Below are positions 22,880-34,522 of a DNA stretch of 64,000 nt, piece by piece (positions within the stretch are counted from its first letter, which is position 1; every line of letters begins with the position of its first letter). Where the stretch lies: NCBI RefSeq assembly GCF_001632365.1, contig NW_024468572.1, positions 3,192-67,191 of the forward strand, read 5' to 3'. Source of the stretch: Laetiporus sulphureus 93-53. Its lineage: Eukaryota > Basidiomycota > Agaricomycetes > Polyporales > Laetiporaceae. The notes under the pieces were generated by a model. That model saw only the letters and a list, made by a program, of their open reading frames with translations, searched no databases and was not told the origin of the DNA. The position numbers and the translations under genes were made by a program.

Positions 22880-24150
22880 GTTATAGCACTCTGTATATCA
22901 GATCTCCTGAAGCTCCATGCACATTGTAATATAGACTGCAGGACTTTGTAGCACATTGTAAACGAATTGTATCCACTCTGTGGATGAGTGAGAGCCTTCT
23001 GTGTACATTGTGAATGGATTTGATTCACTCTGTGTATGGATTGGATTCACTTTGTGGATGGGTGAGAGCCTTATATGCACATTGTGAATGAATTCGATTC
23101 ACTCTGTGGATGAGTGAGAGCCTTATATGCACATTGTGAATAAATTCGATCCACTCTGTGGATGAGTGAGAGCCTTCTGTGNNNNNNNNNNNNNNNNNNN
23201 NNNNNNNNNNNNNNNNNNNNNNNNNNNNNNNNNNNNNNNNNNNNNNNNNNNNNNNNNNNNNNNNNNNNNNNNNNNNNNNNNNNNNNNNNNNNNNNNNNNN
23301 NNNNNNNNNNNNNNNNNNNNNNNNNNNNNNNNNNNNNNNNNNNNNNNNNNNNNNNNNNNNNNNNNNNNNNNNNNNNNNNNNNNNNNNNNNNNNNNNNNNN
23401 NNNNNNNNNNNNNNNNNNNNNNNNNNNNNNNNNNNNNNNNNNNNNNNNNNNNNNNNNNNNNNNNNNNNNNNNNNNNNNNNNNNNNNNNNNNNNNNNNNNN
23501 NNNNNNNNNNNNNNNNNNNNNNNNNNNNNNNNNNNNNNNNNNNNNNNNNNNNNNNNNNNNNNNNNNNNNNNNNNNNNNNNNNNNNNNNNNNNNNNNNNNN
23601 NNNNNNNNNNNNNNNNNNNNNNNNNNNNNNNNNNNNNNNNNNNNNNNNNNNNNNNNNNNNNNNNNNNNNNNNNNNNNNNNNNNNNNNNNNNNNNNNNNNN
23701 NNNNNNNNNNNNNNNNNNNNNNNNNNNNNNNNNNNNNNNNNNNNNNNNNNNNNNNNNNNNNNNNNNNNNNNNNNNNNNNNNNNNNNNNNNNNNNNNNNNN
23801 NNNNNNNNNNNNNNNNNNNNNNNNNNNNNNNNNNNNNNNNNNNNNNNNNNNNNNNNNNNNNNNNNNNNNNNNNNNNNNNNNNNNNNNNNNNNNNNNNNNN
23901 NNNNNNNNNNNNNNNNNNNNNNNNNNNNNNNNNNNNNNNNNNNTTTTACGCACATTGTGGTTTAGCCTGCAGGGCTTTATAGCACTTTGTGAATACTTTT
24001 ATATGCATTATGGATGAATTCGATTCACTCTGTGGATGGGTGGGAGCCTTTTATGCACATTGTGGTTCAGCCTGCAGGGCTTTATAGCACTTTGTGAGTA
24101 ATTTTATGCACATTGTGGTACAGCCTGCAGGGCTATATAGCAGCTTATAC
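22880..24150. repeat. Minisatellite around the assembly gap
   Basis: On the left, a unit of about 53 bp recurs with the blocks TGCACATTGTGAATGAATTC, GATTCACTCTGTGGATGAG and TGAGAGCCTT (spacing 53 between 23,099 and 23,152). To the right of the gap the same GCACATTGTG block alternates with CAGCCTGCAGGGCTTTATAG and AGCACTTTGTG. Two interleaved unit types are thus present. The array is non-coding on both strands. Confidence 0.8.
23182..23943. other. Assembly gap (762 N)
   Basis: A run of N placed inside the minisatellite. The true length is unknown, since such gaps are often sized by estimate. Open frames that appear to cross it are artefacts. Confidence 1.
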
Positions 24151-24574
24151 ATGGATATGATTTTATATGTGACTTAGTCAACTGCTTTCATGCACATTGT
24201 AATATAATCTGCAAAATGTTATAATTCTTTAAAAATGTCTTTTATTCACTTTGTGACTTTGTCAATTAGTTAAACACTCCCTCAGCTACCTATGCATACT
24301 GATTTCATGTCATTTATCAATTACCACTTGGGTAAGAGGGCCATTTCTGGCAGGAACGATTTCTGAGGTCTTGATGTTCTTCATAGTTACTATTACCAGT
24401 TTACCATGGCATTCATCAGATTGATTGAAAGGAATAGAATGTTGCCCACAGTGAAACATCAGTTCATTTGACAGATATTGAAAATGATGTGATTGTTGAA
24501 GATGTGGCTGTATGTATTTTAGCATTTGAGAAGCGATCATGTGTAACAGATTATGTTTTTATTATCAGAGGTAT
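24151..24574. other. Stretch between minisatellite and Helitron-like gene
   Basis: AT-rich. It holds a 76-codon minus-strand frame (24,310-24,540) without recognised motif. If the neighbouring gene belongs to a Helitron, the element's 3' end (CTRR preceded by a hairpin) should lie here or in the minisatellite. I could not identify it with confidence. Confidence 0.35.
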
Positions 24575-27500
24575 TCAGGATAGTTTAGTGTAGATTGTAA
24601 CAGAGCTAAATCTACCATGTGCTTTGTTGAAAAGAGTAGGGTGTGCCATTTTCAGAGTGTCTTCTAAAGTTGAGATATTCCCTGTAACAATTCCATCATT
24701 ATACCATGTTTGATTATTGATGTCAACAATCCTGGCAGTGAAATGAAACCCACCAAAATAAATAATACCACACAAGCGAAATTTTGTACCTTGTTGTCCA
24801 ATGTACACAGCAGGATCTAGTTGAATCTGCTTCTGATTTGTTATGAATGCTAAGAAGTTAGGGATGTTAGCAAGTACATATTTTCTGACCAGCCTTCCAT
24901 GACAAGTTTGGCACATTAACTGAGCTTTTTAGAAAGAAGAGCTTGCAGCCATTCTGATAGTTTTCTGTTTTTTGAAGAACCCAACTTGACAAAGGACTCT
25001 CTCCAGATTGATAAACTGCAGTCCCATAAATCAATAGAAGTGTCTTCTGCATTGATGACTGCATTGCAGTGGTGACAATGAAGTTGGATGATAATATTGG
25101 AAGATGAAGACTGAAGCATGGCAGAACACAAGCTGTAGATGTCTGTGCCATCTTTTCCAGTGGTGGAAAATGCTGCAGGGTCTGCAATGTGTAATTTTGC
25201 ATGGATAACATCTCTTGCATCTTCCATGGAACATTGACCTATCTGTACCTTGGTAAAGATGTTAGTGAACTTGCGGAGAAAGTCATTCTGGTTGCTGACC
25301 AATTCATCCCATTAATCTGGACAATCTTTGAAGACCTTGAGAAGTATGAAGAAAAGGCTATCATAGGCATAACTGTAGTTGTTCTCATCCCATATGAAAC
25401 CAACAGGGCTTAAGTACAAGGAGAGGGGTGAAGTGGACCTTTTCTTTTTGTCAGTGGAGTGTTTTCGATCACTGACACGCTTGCATTTTGCCTGTTTTTT
25501 TCCACCGTGGTCATTGCTGACTGTGGGCAAAGCCTTTGTTTCCTTTGCAGGCACATATCTGTAAACAGGTTTGCTTTCCATCAGTTTGTTCTGTGCCACT
25601 GAGGCCTTTTGTGCATCATCAATGCATTTGGAAGGCTTGCCCAGCATTTGCCAGGGACTGTCAGGCTCTGGGTCATCCAGTGGATATGGATCTTCGTTAG
25701 ACCACTTTAGTGCCTTGTGCATGGTTCTCGGCATGTACATGGTCCCTTTTCATGCTCTGTAGGAAACAATGAAAGCATTTCTGATTACACCTTTGACAAT
25801 GTCTGGCAACTTTTTGTTGTATCGAAGGTTTGTGATTTCATCTAAAAGTTCAAGGTCTCTAAATTCTTGTCTAAGTGAACCAAAGATGCCCCCCCATCGA
25901 CTTACGCTCGTTGAAGCCTTGGACAATTATGGTTCCTTGATATATAGAGCCTCTAGAGAGACACATGTATATGGACTGATGAGACTTGCAATTTTGGAGA
26001 TCACATACATTGTCAGGCCTTGTGTGACCTTGGGAGGTGAAGTCCATCATAGCAAAATTGGGTATAACTGCAACTTGGTCTCTTACAATGGAGACCGTTC
26101 AATCATTGGGCATCATGCATGTGATTTTCATCAGCTGGTGACTAATAGAGACTACATTTTCAGGTAGTCCTTCCAACTTGATGGGTGTAGGAGAAGAGGT
26201 TAGTTTCACAAAGAGGGTGTCTAGGGCCAGTTTAATATCCTCCAAAGATCTCGCCTTCCACCCAGCCACTACACCTTTTGCACCATTGGTCACACAACAC
26301 TCGGTATCCTCATTGGTCTTAATCATGACTGGCATGCCTATGCATAGGGTTCATTTTCTGGGATGGTTATCTGTACAATCGTGAGGCAGATTCCATAAGA
26401 CCCTCTGAGTTTCAGGGTCTATGACATTGATTGACCTTTGTGGATTTATGCTAGCATGTTTTGCCTTTCTTCTCTTTTCCTCTGCATCTGATCTTCACTT
26501 GTCTTCAGAGTAAAATGTAATGAGTTGTTGTCCTATCTCTCTGGCAAAGTGTGTACAGCTGAGGTCATTGATTTTGTCTCAATATGCATTCCAGGGGGTG
26601 ATGACGGAAACATTTCTGAATCTGGGCTGATTTAACTTTGGCCTATCTGCAGCATGACCTGCTATATGTCCCTTCAAATGTTGTATGTCTGCCTGGGTGC
26701 AGGACTTGTATCGTAAGTTTTCCAAAGCCTTTCTCATTTTTGCATCATCAGGAGTTTGCTGCTTTTGTCTCATATTCTCTCTCAAGATTACCATAGTCAT
26801 GAACTGGTGCCAAAGTGCTTTGCCTATAGATGATTCTTGTTCATAGTGGCTGCTGGTGGTATGCAGCACTGATCTGACTTTATGGGAGAACAATGAATGT
26901 CCTGATCCTGCTGGAGGAAGCTGTGCAATGTCTCCTGAAAAAATCATGTTTATTCCTCTAAATGGCTTTCCTTCATTTTTGACAGCTGAGCACATCCTTG
27001 AGCATATTTTGTATAAGCTGTGGCAGTCCACCATTGACACCTCATCCAAAAAAATGTACTCAACACATTGAAGACATGCTCTTACTTGAAGGAGGCTGGC
27101 TGCAGATTCCGAAGTGTACTTGCTCATTTCTAGGATAGAGTGATATGTTGAGCCAGCAATCAAGGCAGCAGCTGATCCAGTTGGGGCAATGCAGAGAAAT
27201 CTGTAACCCTCTTTACGTTCATTGAAAAAATGGATCAATGCCTTTATGATCTGAGATTTTTCCATTCCTGCCATACCACTGAGGTACATCTTTAGCTGTT
27301 CTCCACTGAGGTCTGTGGCATGATTGGCAACAATTCTGAACCCACGTTCCTGCTCTTTGTTTAGTTTGAAGAGTGCGCTAGTATCATCAATGAGCCTTTG
27401 ATCTTTTTCCTCCTTTGCTTTGAACCTCTTCTCGAGATAAGACATGTCAATCACTTCACCACATCTACATATTTATTCACCACAGCTCCTGTTGCCTTGT

Positions 27501-29060
27501 CAACAACATTTTTTGCAACCACTTGATCTGTGCGAGACTGTATAATTTCCTTCTTTCTTTCCACGAGAAGCGATCACCACTCTGAAGCAGTATGATCCTT
27601 TCCGTCACAAAATTCAGTAGATGAAAAATGACCTTGAGTGGCATCACATCCTTTGGGAAGGTTGTCCATCCATCCAGAAGTATGCATGATGTTTTCCGCA
27701 TGCATCATGTGCGTTAACTGCAATTGAGCCTTGGTTCCCAAGTTATCCCACTCTGAAATATTGCCAAGAACATCATAGTGTGTGGTAACCTCATCAGCAG
27801 CACTTTGTCTTCCATAATCATCATCGAGTGCATCAATATGATCATTGTTCATGCCAAACAGCATACCACCAACATTTGCTTCTGCTTTCCTCAGCTTTGC
27901 AAAGTTATCTCTGTCATTGTTACACTCATATCTAATGTGCATGTAGTCCATGATCTGTCTCTGTCTGTCAGTAAATTGATGTTGCTCAAAAACATCATTC
28001 CATGACATCATCTGATCACATTTGAGGTCGTGTCCTGACCTCCACGGCTTGAATAGAGTTAACATGGTCATGGAGTATTCCTCTCGATTGTCGCTGTCCC
28101 TACGAGGCAAGGCACCATCAACAAAATTGGAAATCATGCTCTCGTCCTCTGGCAAAAACCTTACTTGCTTGGATTGATATTGAGGGTGGGCTGGCAAAAA
28201 GTGTGCAGGTTGAAGTTTACGGTCTGCGATATCTGCTTTCTCATTTGCGTGAAATGTCTTCACATTTTTCGAGGTGAGCAATAGTTCGTCATCACTGTCA
28301 GATGAATCTGTACAACATTTTTCTTCATCAGAGAAACTAGCATTGGAAGAGCTTTCTTCATTCTCTTCTTTTGCTGAAATGAGCTCCCCTTCACTTTCTT
28401 CATTCTTTCTTGTCTGAACGGAAGTTCTGTGGGAAGATGATCAAAGCAGAAGCTCATCCTCTTCATCTTCCAGCTGTAGAGATCATTGCTCACCATCAAT
28501 GAAAGGTTGGATAATCTTTGACCACAACTGAGGAGCAGAAACATCTTTGATGAACTTATGTGACTCTTTCATTACTCAGCAGATCCAATCATACAGGCAA
28601 GTTCCATCGAAGATCGGAGGTCTATATATGTAATCGTCTACTGCAGAGAGCACTACAAACTTGCCTTAAGTTTGACTCAATATCACTTTCTCCGGAGGCT
28701 CAGGATTGGTAAATATCTTTGTTTCATTGGTTGGCTTATTATCATCTCAAGCGGTACATACTTGCTTTACGAAACTTTTCCACATGCACACATTAAAAGT
28801 ATAGTTAGTGTAATGATCTTCATGCTTCAGAAGATACAAGCAGGCCATTGGTCCTCTGATCTCCATGCCGGCCGTCAATGCATTAACAATTTTTGTCAGC
28901 AACATCTGACCTTTTTGTATTCTGTCTGTGTCCCCTGCAATTAGGGTTTCACTTCTATCAAATACTTTGCAGACAGTTTCAAACATTATGTGGGTTTTCA
29001 GAGGCATCTTGATAATATAGTCAGTTACATAAGCAATGACTGATTTGATCACGGTCCCTG
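24575..29060 (-). pseudogene. Helitron-like Rep/PIF1 helicase gene, 3' part
   Basis: Continues the frame broken at 42,842. In order on the minus strand: IKSVIAYVTDYIIKMPLKTH, an acidic linker, a helicase-associated part (FLPEDESMISNFVDGALPRRD, TLFKPWRSGHDLK, RYECNNDRDNF), then a PIF1-type helicase (26,579-27,454). The helicase has a damaged Walker A (GMAGMEKS for the usual GxGGTGKS), APTGSAA, Walker B DEVSMVD and GDIAQLPPAG. The tail has TECCVTNGAKG and FTSQGHTRP. After this comes a C-terminal domain (25,740-24,575) resembling the cysteine-protease-like tail that I recall from fungal relatives: NYSYAYDSLF where I expect NYSCAYDSLF, and FHFTARIVD with the His. The stop at 24,575 looks original. 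Several frameshifts and stops are present. The helicase would unwind DNA for rolling-circle transposition. Confidence 0.82.
29054..29060 (+). repeat. Target site duplication, left copy
   Basis: GTCCCTG directly before the left inverted repeat; the same seven bases follow the right inverted repeat. Confidence 0.85.
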
Positions 29061-29414
29061 CACTTCAGGCACCCCCATGTCAAAGGCTCTTAGCCATATC
29101 TCTGTCTCCTTAAAGATATGGCTAAGAGCCTTTGTAGTGATGGTCTGGCCATGGTTTTATACAATTTGTGGGTCCTATGATGGTCCTTTGGTACTTCTTG
29201 CAGAGGTGGTACCTTCTGGGCAGTACTATAGGGACATTTGTAGGCTGTAACAGACCTGGGCTCAAGGATTTTCCCATCATCATGACTGCTGTCACATGGT
29301 GTTTGGGGGTCATATGGAACATTTTGAGAGCAGAAAATCCTGGATTTTCAGGATACTTATACTTTAGTGCAACACTTTGCAGGCTATATTTCTGCTGTTT
29401 CATCATTTAGAAAT
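29061..29414 (+). repeat. Left terminal inverted repeat of the KDZ element
   Basis: About 350 bp, matching the reverse complement of 42,491-42,841 with only scattered differences. It contains its own hairpin: GGCTCTTAGCCATATCTC and its complement separated by about 10 bases (29,084-29,131). Confidence 0.9.
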
Positions 29415-30249
29415 TCATTTTTTGATATCACTGACCTTTGATTGTGGGTTGATATACACCATTCCAGCTGAAATAAATCATAGCAGAATTACACTCAAAA
29501 CAGTCCTCAGGCTAATTTTGATAGATGAATTCTCAATTTCATTAAATTTACTTTGTATCTGAGATTACTGCAGCATGAATATCAGACATGATTATGATCA
29601 CATGGTCATACTAGTTTGGTTTCATAAGTCATCCTGGTCCTCCCAGACCAATGTCTGCAATATCCCGTGGTCCCTCATTCTGATTACATGGTCATACCAG
29701 TGTAATTTTATAAATCATTTTGCTCCTTGCAGAACGATGACTGCTATAGTATCAAAAATTCTGCCTGAAATCAAACATGATCCATTTGTTGTTCAGTCAT
29801 TTATCAACAATGCATCATAAGTATACAAGCAGATTGTATGGTCCAAGCTGGCAGAACCATAAGGTGCACAACATGCATCTGTGCAACTCATTCTAAATAC
29901 TTTCATGGGATCTTCAGCCTTAACTTCATGCTTGGACTTACCCTCCTGATGAGACTCCCCAATGCCATGAATCACCAAATCCATATCACAACTATCTTAT
30001 TTTCTGTTTGAATGAACATCCCGCAACAATGCCATGCTTAATTAGTTTGTTTGATTCCACATATGGGCTTAGTGAGCAACTTAACAAATAATTAACAATT
30101 TCAAACATTTTCAAAAACGGTCATTTTCAGAAAACTCGTAATTTATCCAGACTGATCAAGACACATTGCATTGAATGATGCACCAAGAAATGTATATACA
30201 ACATGAGAGATCACATATCTCAGCCCCTACAGTAGTCATGCGTGATATT
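29415..30249. other. Subterminal region of KDZ left side, no gene
   Basis: AT-rich and without a recognised gene. A short direct repeat is visible: TGATTATGATCACATGGTCATAC (about 29,586) recurs as CTGATTACATGGTCATACCAG (about 29,681). These may be transposase-binding subterminal repeats, by analogy with the 85-bp array on the right side. Confidence 0.45.
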
Positions 30250-33200
30250 TCACTTATTCCCTGTGTGCCTGCATTCCTCAAAGTTAGATGAAAGATAATC
30301 TTCATGCTCCGGGTCAAAAAGGTAGTTGTTGTAGCGAGGATAGCTAATGTTGTCATGTGCACAGCTTGAATCTGCAATGGCATTGCCTTGCTGCATGTAG
30401 ATCAGATGCACAACAGACGCACCATAAGCATTTGTGAACATGTTGGCCCTGGATGAGTACCCATAGGGAGGGACGAAACCTTGCATCCCCATCGGCTGCC
30501 TGTAGCGAGGGTGAGGTTGCAGCTGAGTATTGAGCATGTGGATGTCCCCATGTCATAGTGGATAATCTTGGCCTTCACGGCCTCACTTGGTGTGAGGCAT
30601 GCACCTGTGTTCACCGTGAGACTTGCTGGATGAAATGTGGCTTGTCTTGCCTCTCCTTGTCATCACCACCTCATCGACCATTCTTCTTCTTCTTCTTTGA
30701 AGAAGGAGGATGTGAGGCTCTGACAGCCTCATCTGCTTCATCTGATGTGAAGGCAGCATGATGGCAGGATGGCATTGGTGCACGTCATTCATTATGGGCA
30801 TTGACAGTGACAGTATGAGCTGCTGCTGTGTGGCAGCGAGGCTTCGACGCACGAGGTTTGACATCAATATGCATATTGGCCATATGAGGCACGGCAGTGG
30901 GCACATCACAGCAATGCAGCAATGGTGACGGCGACTCGTCATCGCTCTTGATGGTGATGATGCGAGTCAGGTGAGTAGTTGGAATGTGCAGACGGGGTGA
31001 CGATGAGGACAGGTGCTCATTCTCACTTTTGACAGTGATCACATCAGAACTGGGTACACGGTGGTCGGTCATATGCAGTAAATGTTATTCAGCATCGTCG
31101 TTGATGTTCAGCAAGTGATTATGGGCCCTTTTCTTCTTCGCGCCCTTCGACTGGTCTTTCTGTAGCTTCCTCAGCCATTCAGTCGAGTCACACAGAGTCT
31201 TGTGCTTAGTGCCTGTTGGACTGATGACTAGGGGAATGTCATCTTTGCCAAGGTTGTCATCAGACATTTCGAGGTCACCTGGCAACTGGTCAGCGAGAAA
31301 CAAGTGTTACAAGCAAATAACGTACTTTTACTCCACCTCTTGACGTGAGGGATTGGTAGCGAGGTTGCTCCGCTCTTCTCTCTCTGCAGAAAGCCCTTCA
31401 CAAGCTTTCTGAGCTCTTCAGTGTTGAGAGATTTGAATTCAAACTTTGAATCTCCAGGCACAGGTTGCACATCATCATGTCAGTCCACCATAGTGAGATT
31501 GTGCTTGTACGTGAAATTCAGCCAGTTCTTCCATGGAACGTGCTGCAGGTTCTTCATGTCAGAATATAGACCTGTTACCATAATGTGAGACACAGAAGGC
31601 TGGACATGTAATTAGTACTCACTGAGGGACCCTTGCATGATTGACATCAAAATATGGCGATGACGGTCACGAGGTGACTCTTTTGCGGTGCTCTCCACAT
31701 TGATACCGGGACCACCTACGAACAAAATGTTGGTGCAACCTTGGCCTAGTTTGACATTTCTAAGAGAGCATTGTCAGTATTATAGGTGGAGCACTCGAGA
31801 ACACTGACTTGACCGCAGTTGTAAGGTCATCTAAGAGCTTCACCACATTGATCTTGTTCTTCTCAATCAAGCTCATGACATATTGTGAGCCACCAAAGAG
31901 GGTGAAAAGCTGTCGAGCCACAGTGTCAGTACCAGTGTGTATGATGACCCCAATAATCTCCATATTCTCGAGGTTGTGGTAGGTTCCAGCTAGGTTCGTG
32001 AACTGCTTATGCACACAGATCATCCTGGCTGTTGTAGACTTCACAGAGTGGATGGCATGAGTGAAGTCCTTTTTCAAATTGTTGCAGTAGTCGAATATCA
32101 GCTTGAAGGTGCATTCGCGAGCATTGTCATCACCCTTGATGCTCTCACAAAGTTTACGATAGGCTTTGTCCATCATGTTGCTGTATTCAGCAGGAGTGAC
32201 TAGACATAATGAACCTGGCCAGTCATACACTAAGAGAAGTTGAGCAATGAATGTCGTACTTATCGTTGCCAGCCTGAGCAAATGGATGGTGGTCTGAGTA
32301 CCACGTATGGAACATGTTGAAGTGATTCGGTATGCGAGATGCCTTGATGCCGAGATTTGCATGGATCAACACATCATGTGTGCCCTTGCCAAATTGGCAG
32401 GTGATGTCTTCAGCTTCAGTCATAACACAGTGACCCAGATCTTCTGCTAGCTCTTTGGTGGCCTTGGAGAATGGCCCCAGTGTCTTTGCCCACTTCTCTG
32501 TCTTTTCTGGCCCATCACCAATGCCATCACTGTCATCATCATCATCACCATCAGCATCAGAGATGGCACTCCCTAGCCCCTCGTCATCCTCACTGAAGAT
32601 GGCATCATCATCCGCATTGGCGTAGTCACTCAAATCTGCATGAGATTTGCCTTTCTCTTGATATGTATCAGCAGGATGTGAATCTGGGCCTTCTTCACTT
32701 TCACAGCTAGCCTGCAGCTGATGGTGGTAACTTGTCATTACTCAATGTTCATGAATGACCTCATCTTCAAGCTCTGCATCAATCTCGCAATCTTCTTCAT
32801 CAGTATCCAGAGCTTCGTCCAGATTCTTGTGCATCAGCTGAGCTCGCTTCTTCAATGCCACCCTGCAAGTCTTGCTGAAGTTGCTGCCTGAGGTGTCAGA
32901 GAGCACAGGGTCTTCGCTGGGTCAGCGAGCTGCATGTCATCAAAATGTGTAAGAGGAACTCATCTATTTTGTTGTCTGCACCATCATCACTAGCGAACGA
33001 CTCCCATGTGACTCCTTTGTGTCTCGATGCGATAAGTCTCTGATTACGTTTTGCTGCATTCTAGTGCATTAGGGTTCTGTCAGTAAGTATGTGATTATGC
33101 CAGCTTGTATGACTCACCATATTCTTAACGTGACGTACTTGGTCACCATCCATTCCAAGCTCATGGTCGCCCTCCCTCTCAGCCTCATCCCATGACTCGT

Positions 33201-34050
33201 GCTTAAGAAGGTTCTCTGCATCATCCTTGCCATCGTCATTGCCACCATTCTTGCTGCTGGCATTTTCGGTGTTGTGCTTGCCATTGTCCTCATCACCATC
33301 CTCGATGTTGTGCTTGTCATCGTCCTCATCGCTATCCTTGATATCGTCCTTGCTGTTGTCCTTGCCATCATTCTTGCTGTTGTCCTTGCCATCATCATCC
33401 TTGCCACTATCACCCTCATCATTGTCATGCACCTCATCCTCACAGTCACCCTCATCCTCATCCTCATCATCATCCTCTTCATTTGCTTCCTCAGCTGCAC
33501 CCTCACGTTCATTCCTACACATGTGTGGTTGCCTTATTTTGCCAATGTCGCTGGGCCCATGATGAGTTGATGCCGATGGAGCAGGAGCAGCCTATGTGAA
33601 GGTATAAGATGAGTTCATTTTTGGATCTTCAGAGGATCAGAGATCACCACTCACCTCAGCATGGATTCTGGGAGATCTGTCATGCCGTCCCTTCATGGTT
33701 TTACTGGTGGTCTTTTGGGCAGTCTTGCCCTTTAGTCATGGTTTTTGCAATAGGCTTGCCTTGCTTTGCCTAAGTAAAAGATTTAGATAATACGCAAATG
33801 ATCTCTGTCGGCAAGTAACTTACAGCTGGGTGTCCTTTATCTGAGTGGGCCATACCATCATTTTGACCGTCCAAGTCACTGTCGGGTATGTGACGACCAC
33901 TGCACATCATTTTACGGGTGCTGGGTGGATCGATCACAGCTTCTGGAGGTTCTGCTTTGCACCCAGAATGAAGGTGACACGGCTCAGGCTAGGGAGGTTG
34001 TGCTCTTGCATGAGGCATGACAGTGGGAGGGAGTCAAGATGAGAGTTGCT
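30250..34050 (-). pseudogene. Companion gene of the KDZ element
   Basis: A multi-exon minus-strand gene running away from the transposase. Readable parts in order: AEPPEAVIDPPSTRKMMC; a canonical intron (GTAAGT...TTAG, about 33,770-33,825); a long Asp/Glu/Lys/Asn-rich tract (33,240-33,500); a conserved block HANLGIKASRIPNHFNMF-HTWYSDHHP; MDKAYRKL, MICVHKQFTNLAGTYHNLE and LFGGSQYV; VPWKNWLNF and FKSLNTEELRKLVKGFL; DIPLVISPTGTKHKTL; and a Ser/Pro-rich tail with repeated VKSENE/IKSDDE. I recall similar proteins of unknown function beside KDZ transposases in other Agaricomycetes, but cannot verify this here. A TAA at 31,085 and frame slips near 32,270 break it. Possible role: DNA binding or regulation of transposition. 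Confidence 0.6.
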
Positions 34051-34522
34051 GACAGAGGGCGATGGTTCAACCTGTGAATGCGAACATGTCTGTCAGCTTG
34101 ATATCAACCAGCACAGGGAGCGTGAAGCGTACCGAGTTCTGGTCAGTTCATGCTGTAGCCTGACTGGGAAATTGCACTTCAGAATGAGCCATAAAAAGTG
34201 ATGTTCATGCCCAAATCTGAGCATATAAAGCAATCGGAGGCACAACTTACACAGGAGACAGCACCACAATGTGCTACTTTGTGAGAAGATCTCCAAATTA
34301 TGATTGTGCCGGTATGCCTGACTGAGAGCGAATCTAGTATGTTCACAGAGGTGGGACATCCCAGCATCGAGAATGAAGAGGGTTTGAGTGGAAGAACAAG
34401 CCATGTAACATTGCTGCAGCTGCAGGTCTGAAGTCGGGCGAAGTATTCCAGAAGTATTAGACGATGACAACGTGGCTGCAGAGGATTACTCCAACAATCT
34501 AGCGACTCAAGGTCATTCCAAT

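Noticed and set aside
23071..24017. Long open frames of 267-294 codons on both strands
   Set aside because: They consist almost wholly of unknown residues from the run of N and are artefacts of the gap.
22880..24150. CRISPR-like array
   Set aside because: Unit spacing is uneven, unit types interleave, there are no unique spacers, and the host is a fungus. It is a minisatellite.
33199..33570. Ile/Leu/Val- and Ser/Leu-rich plus-strand ORFs resembling membrane proteins
   Set aside because: They are the reverse of the GAC/GAT/GAG/AAG repeats that encode the acidic tract of the companion gene. The acidic reading continues into other conserved exons.
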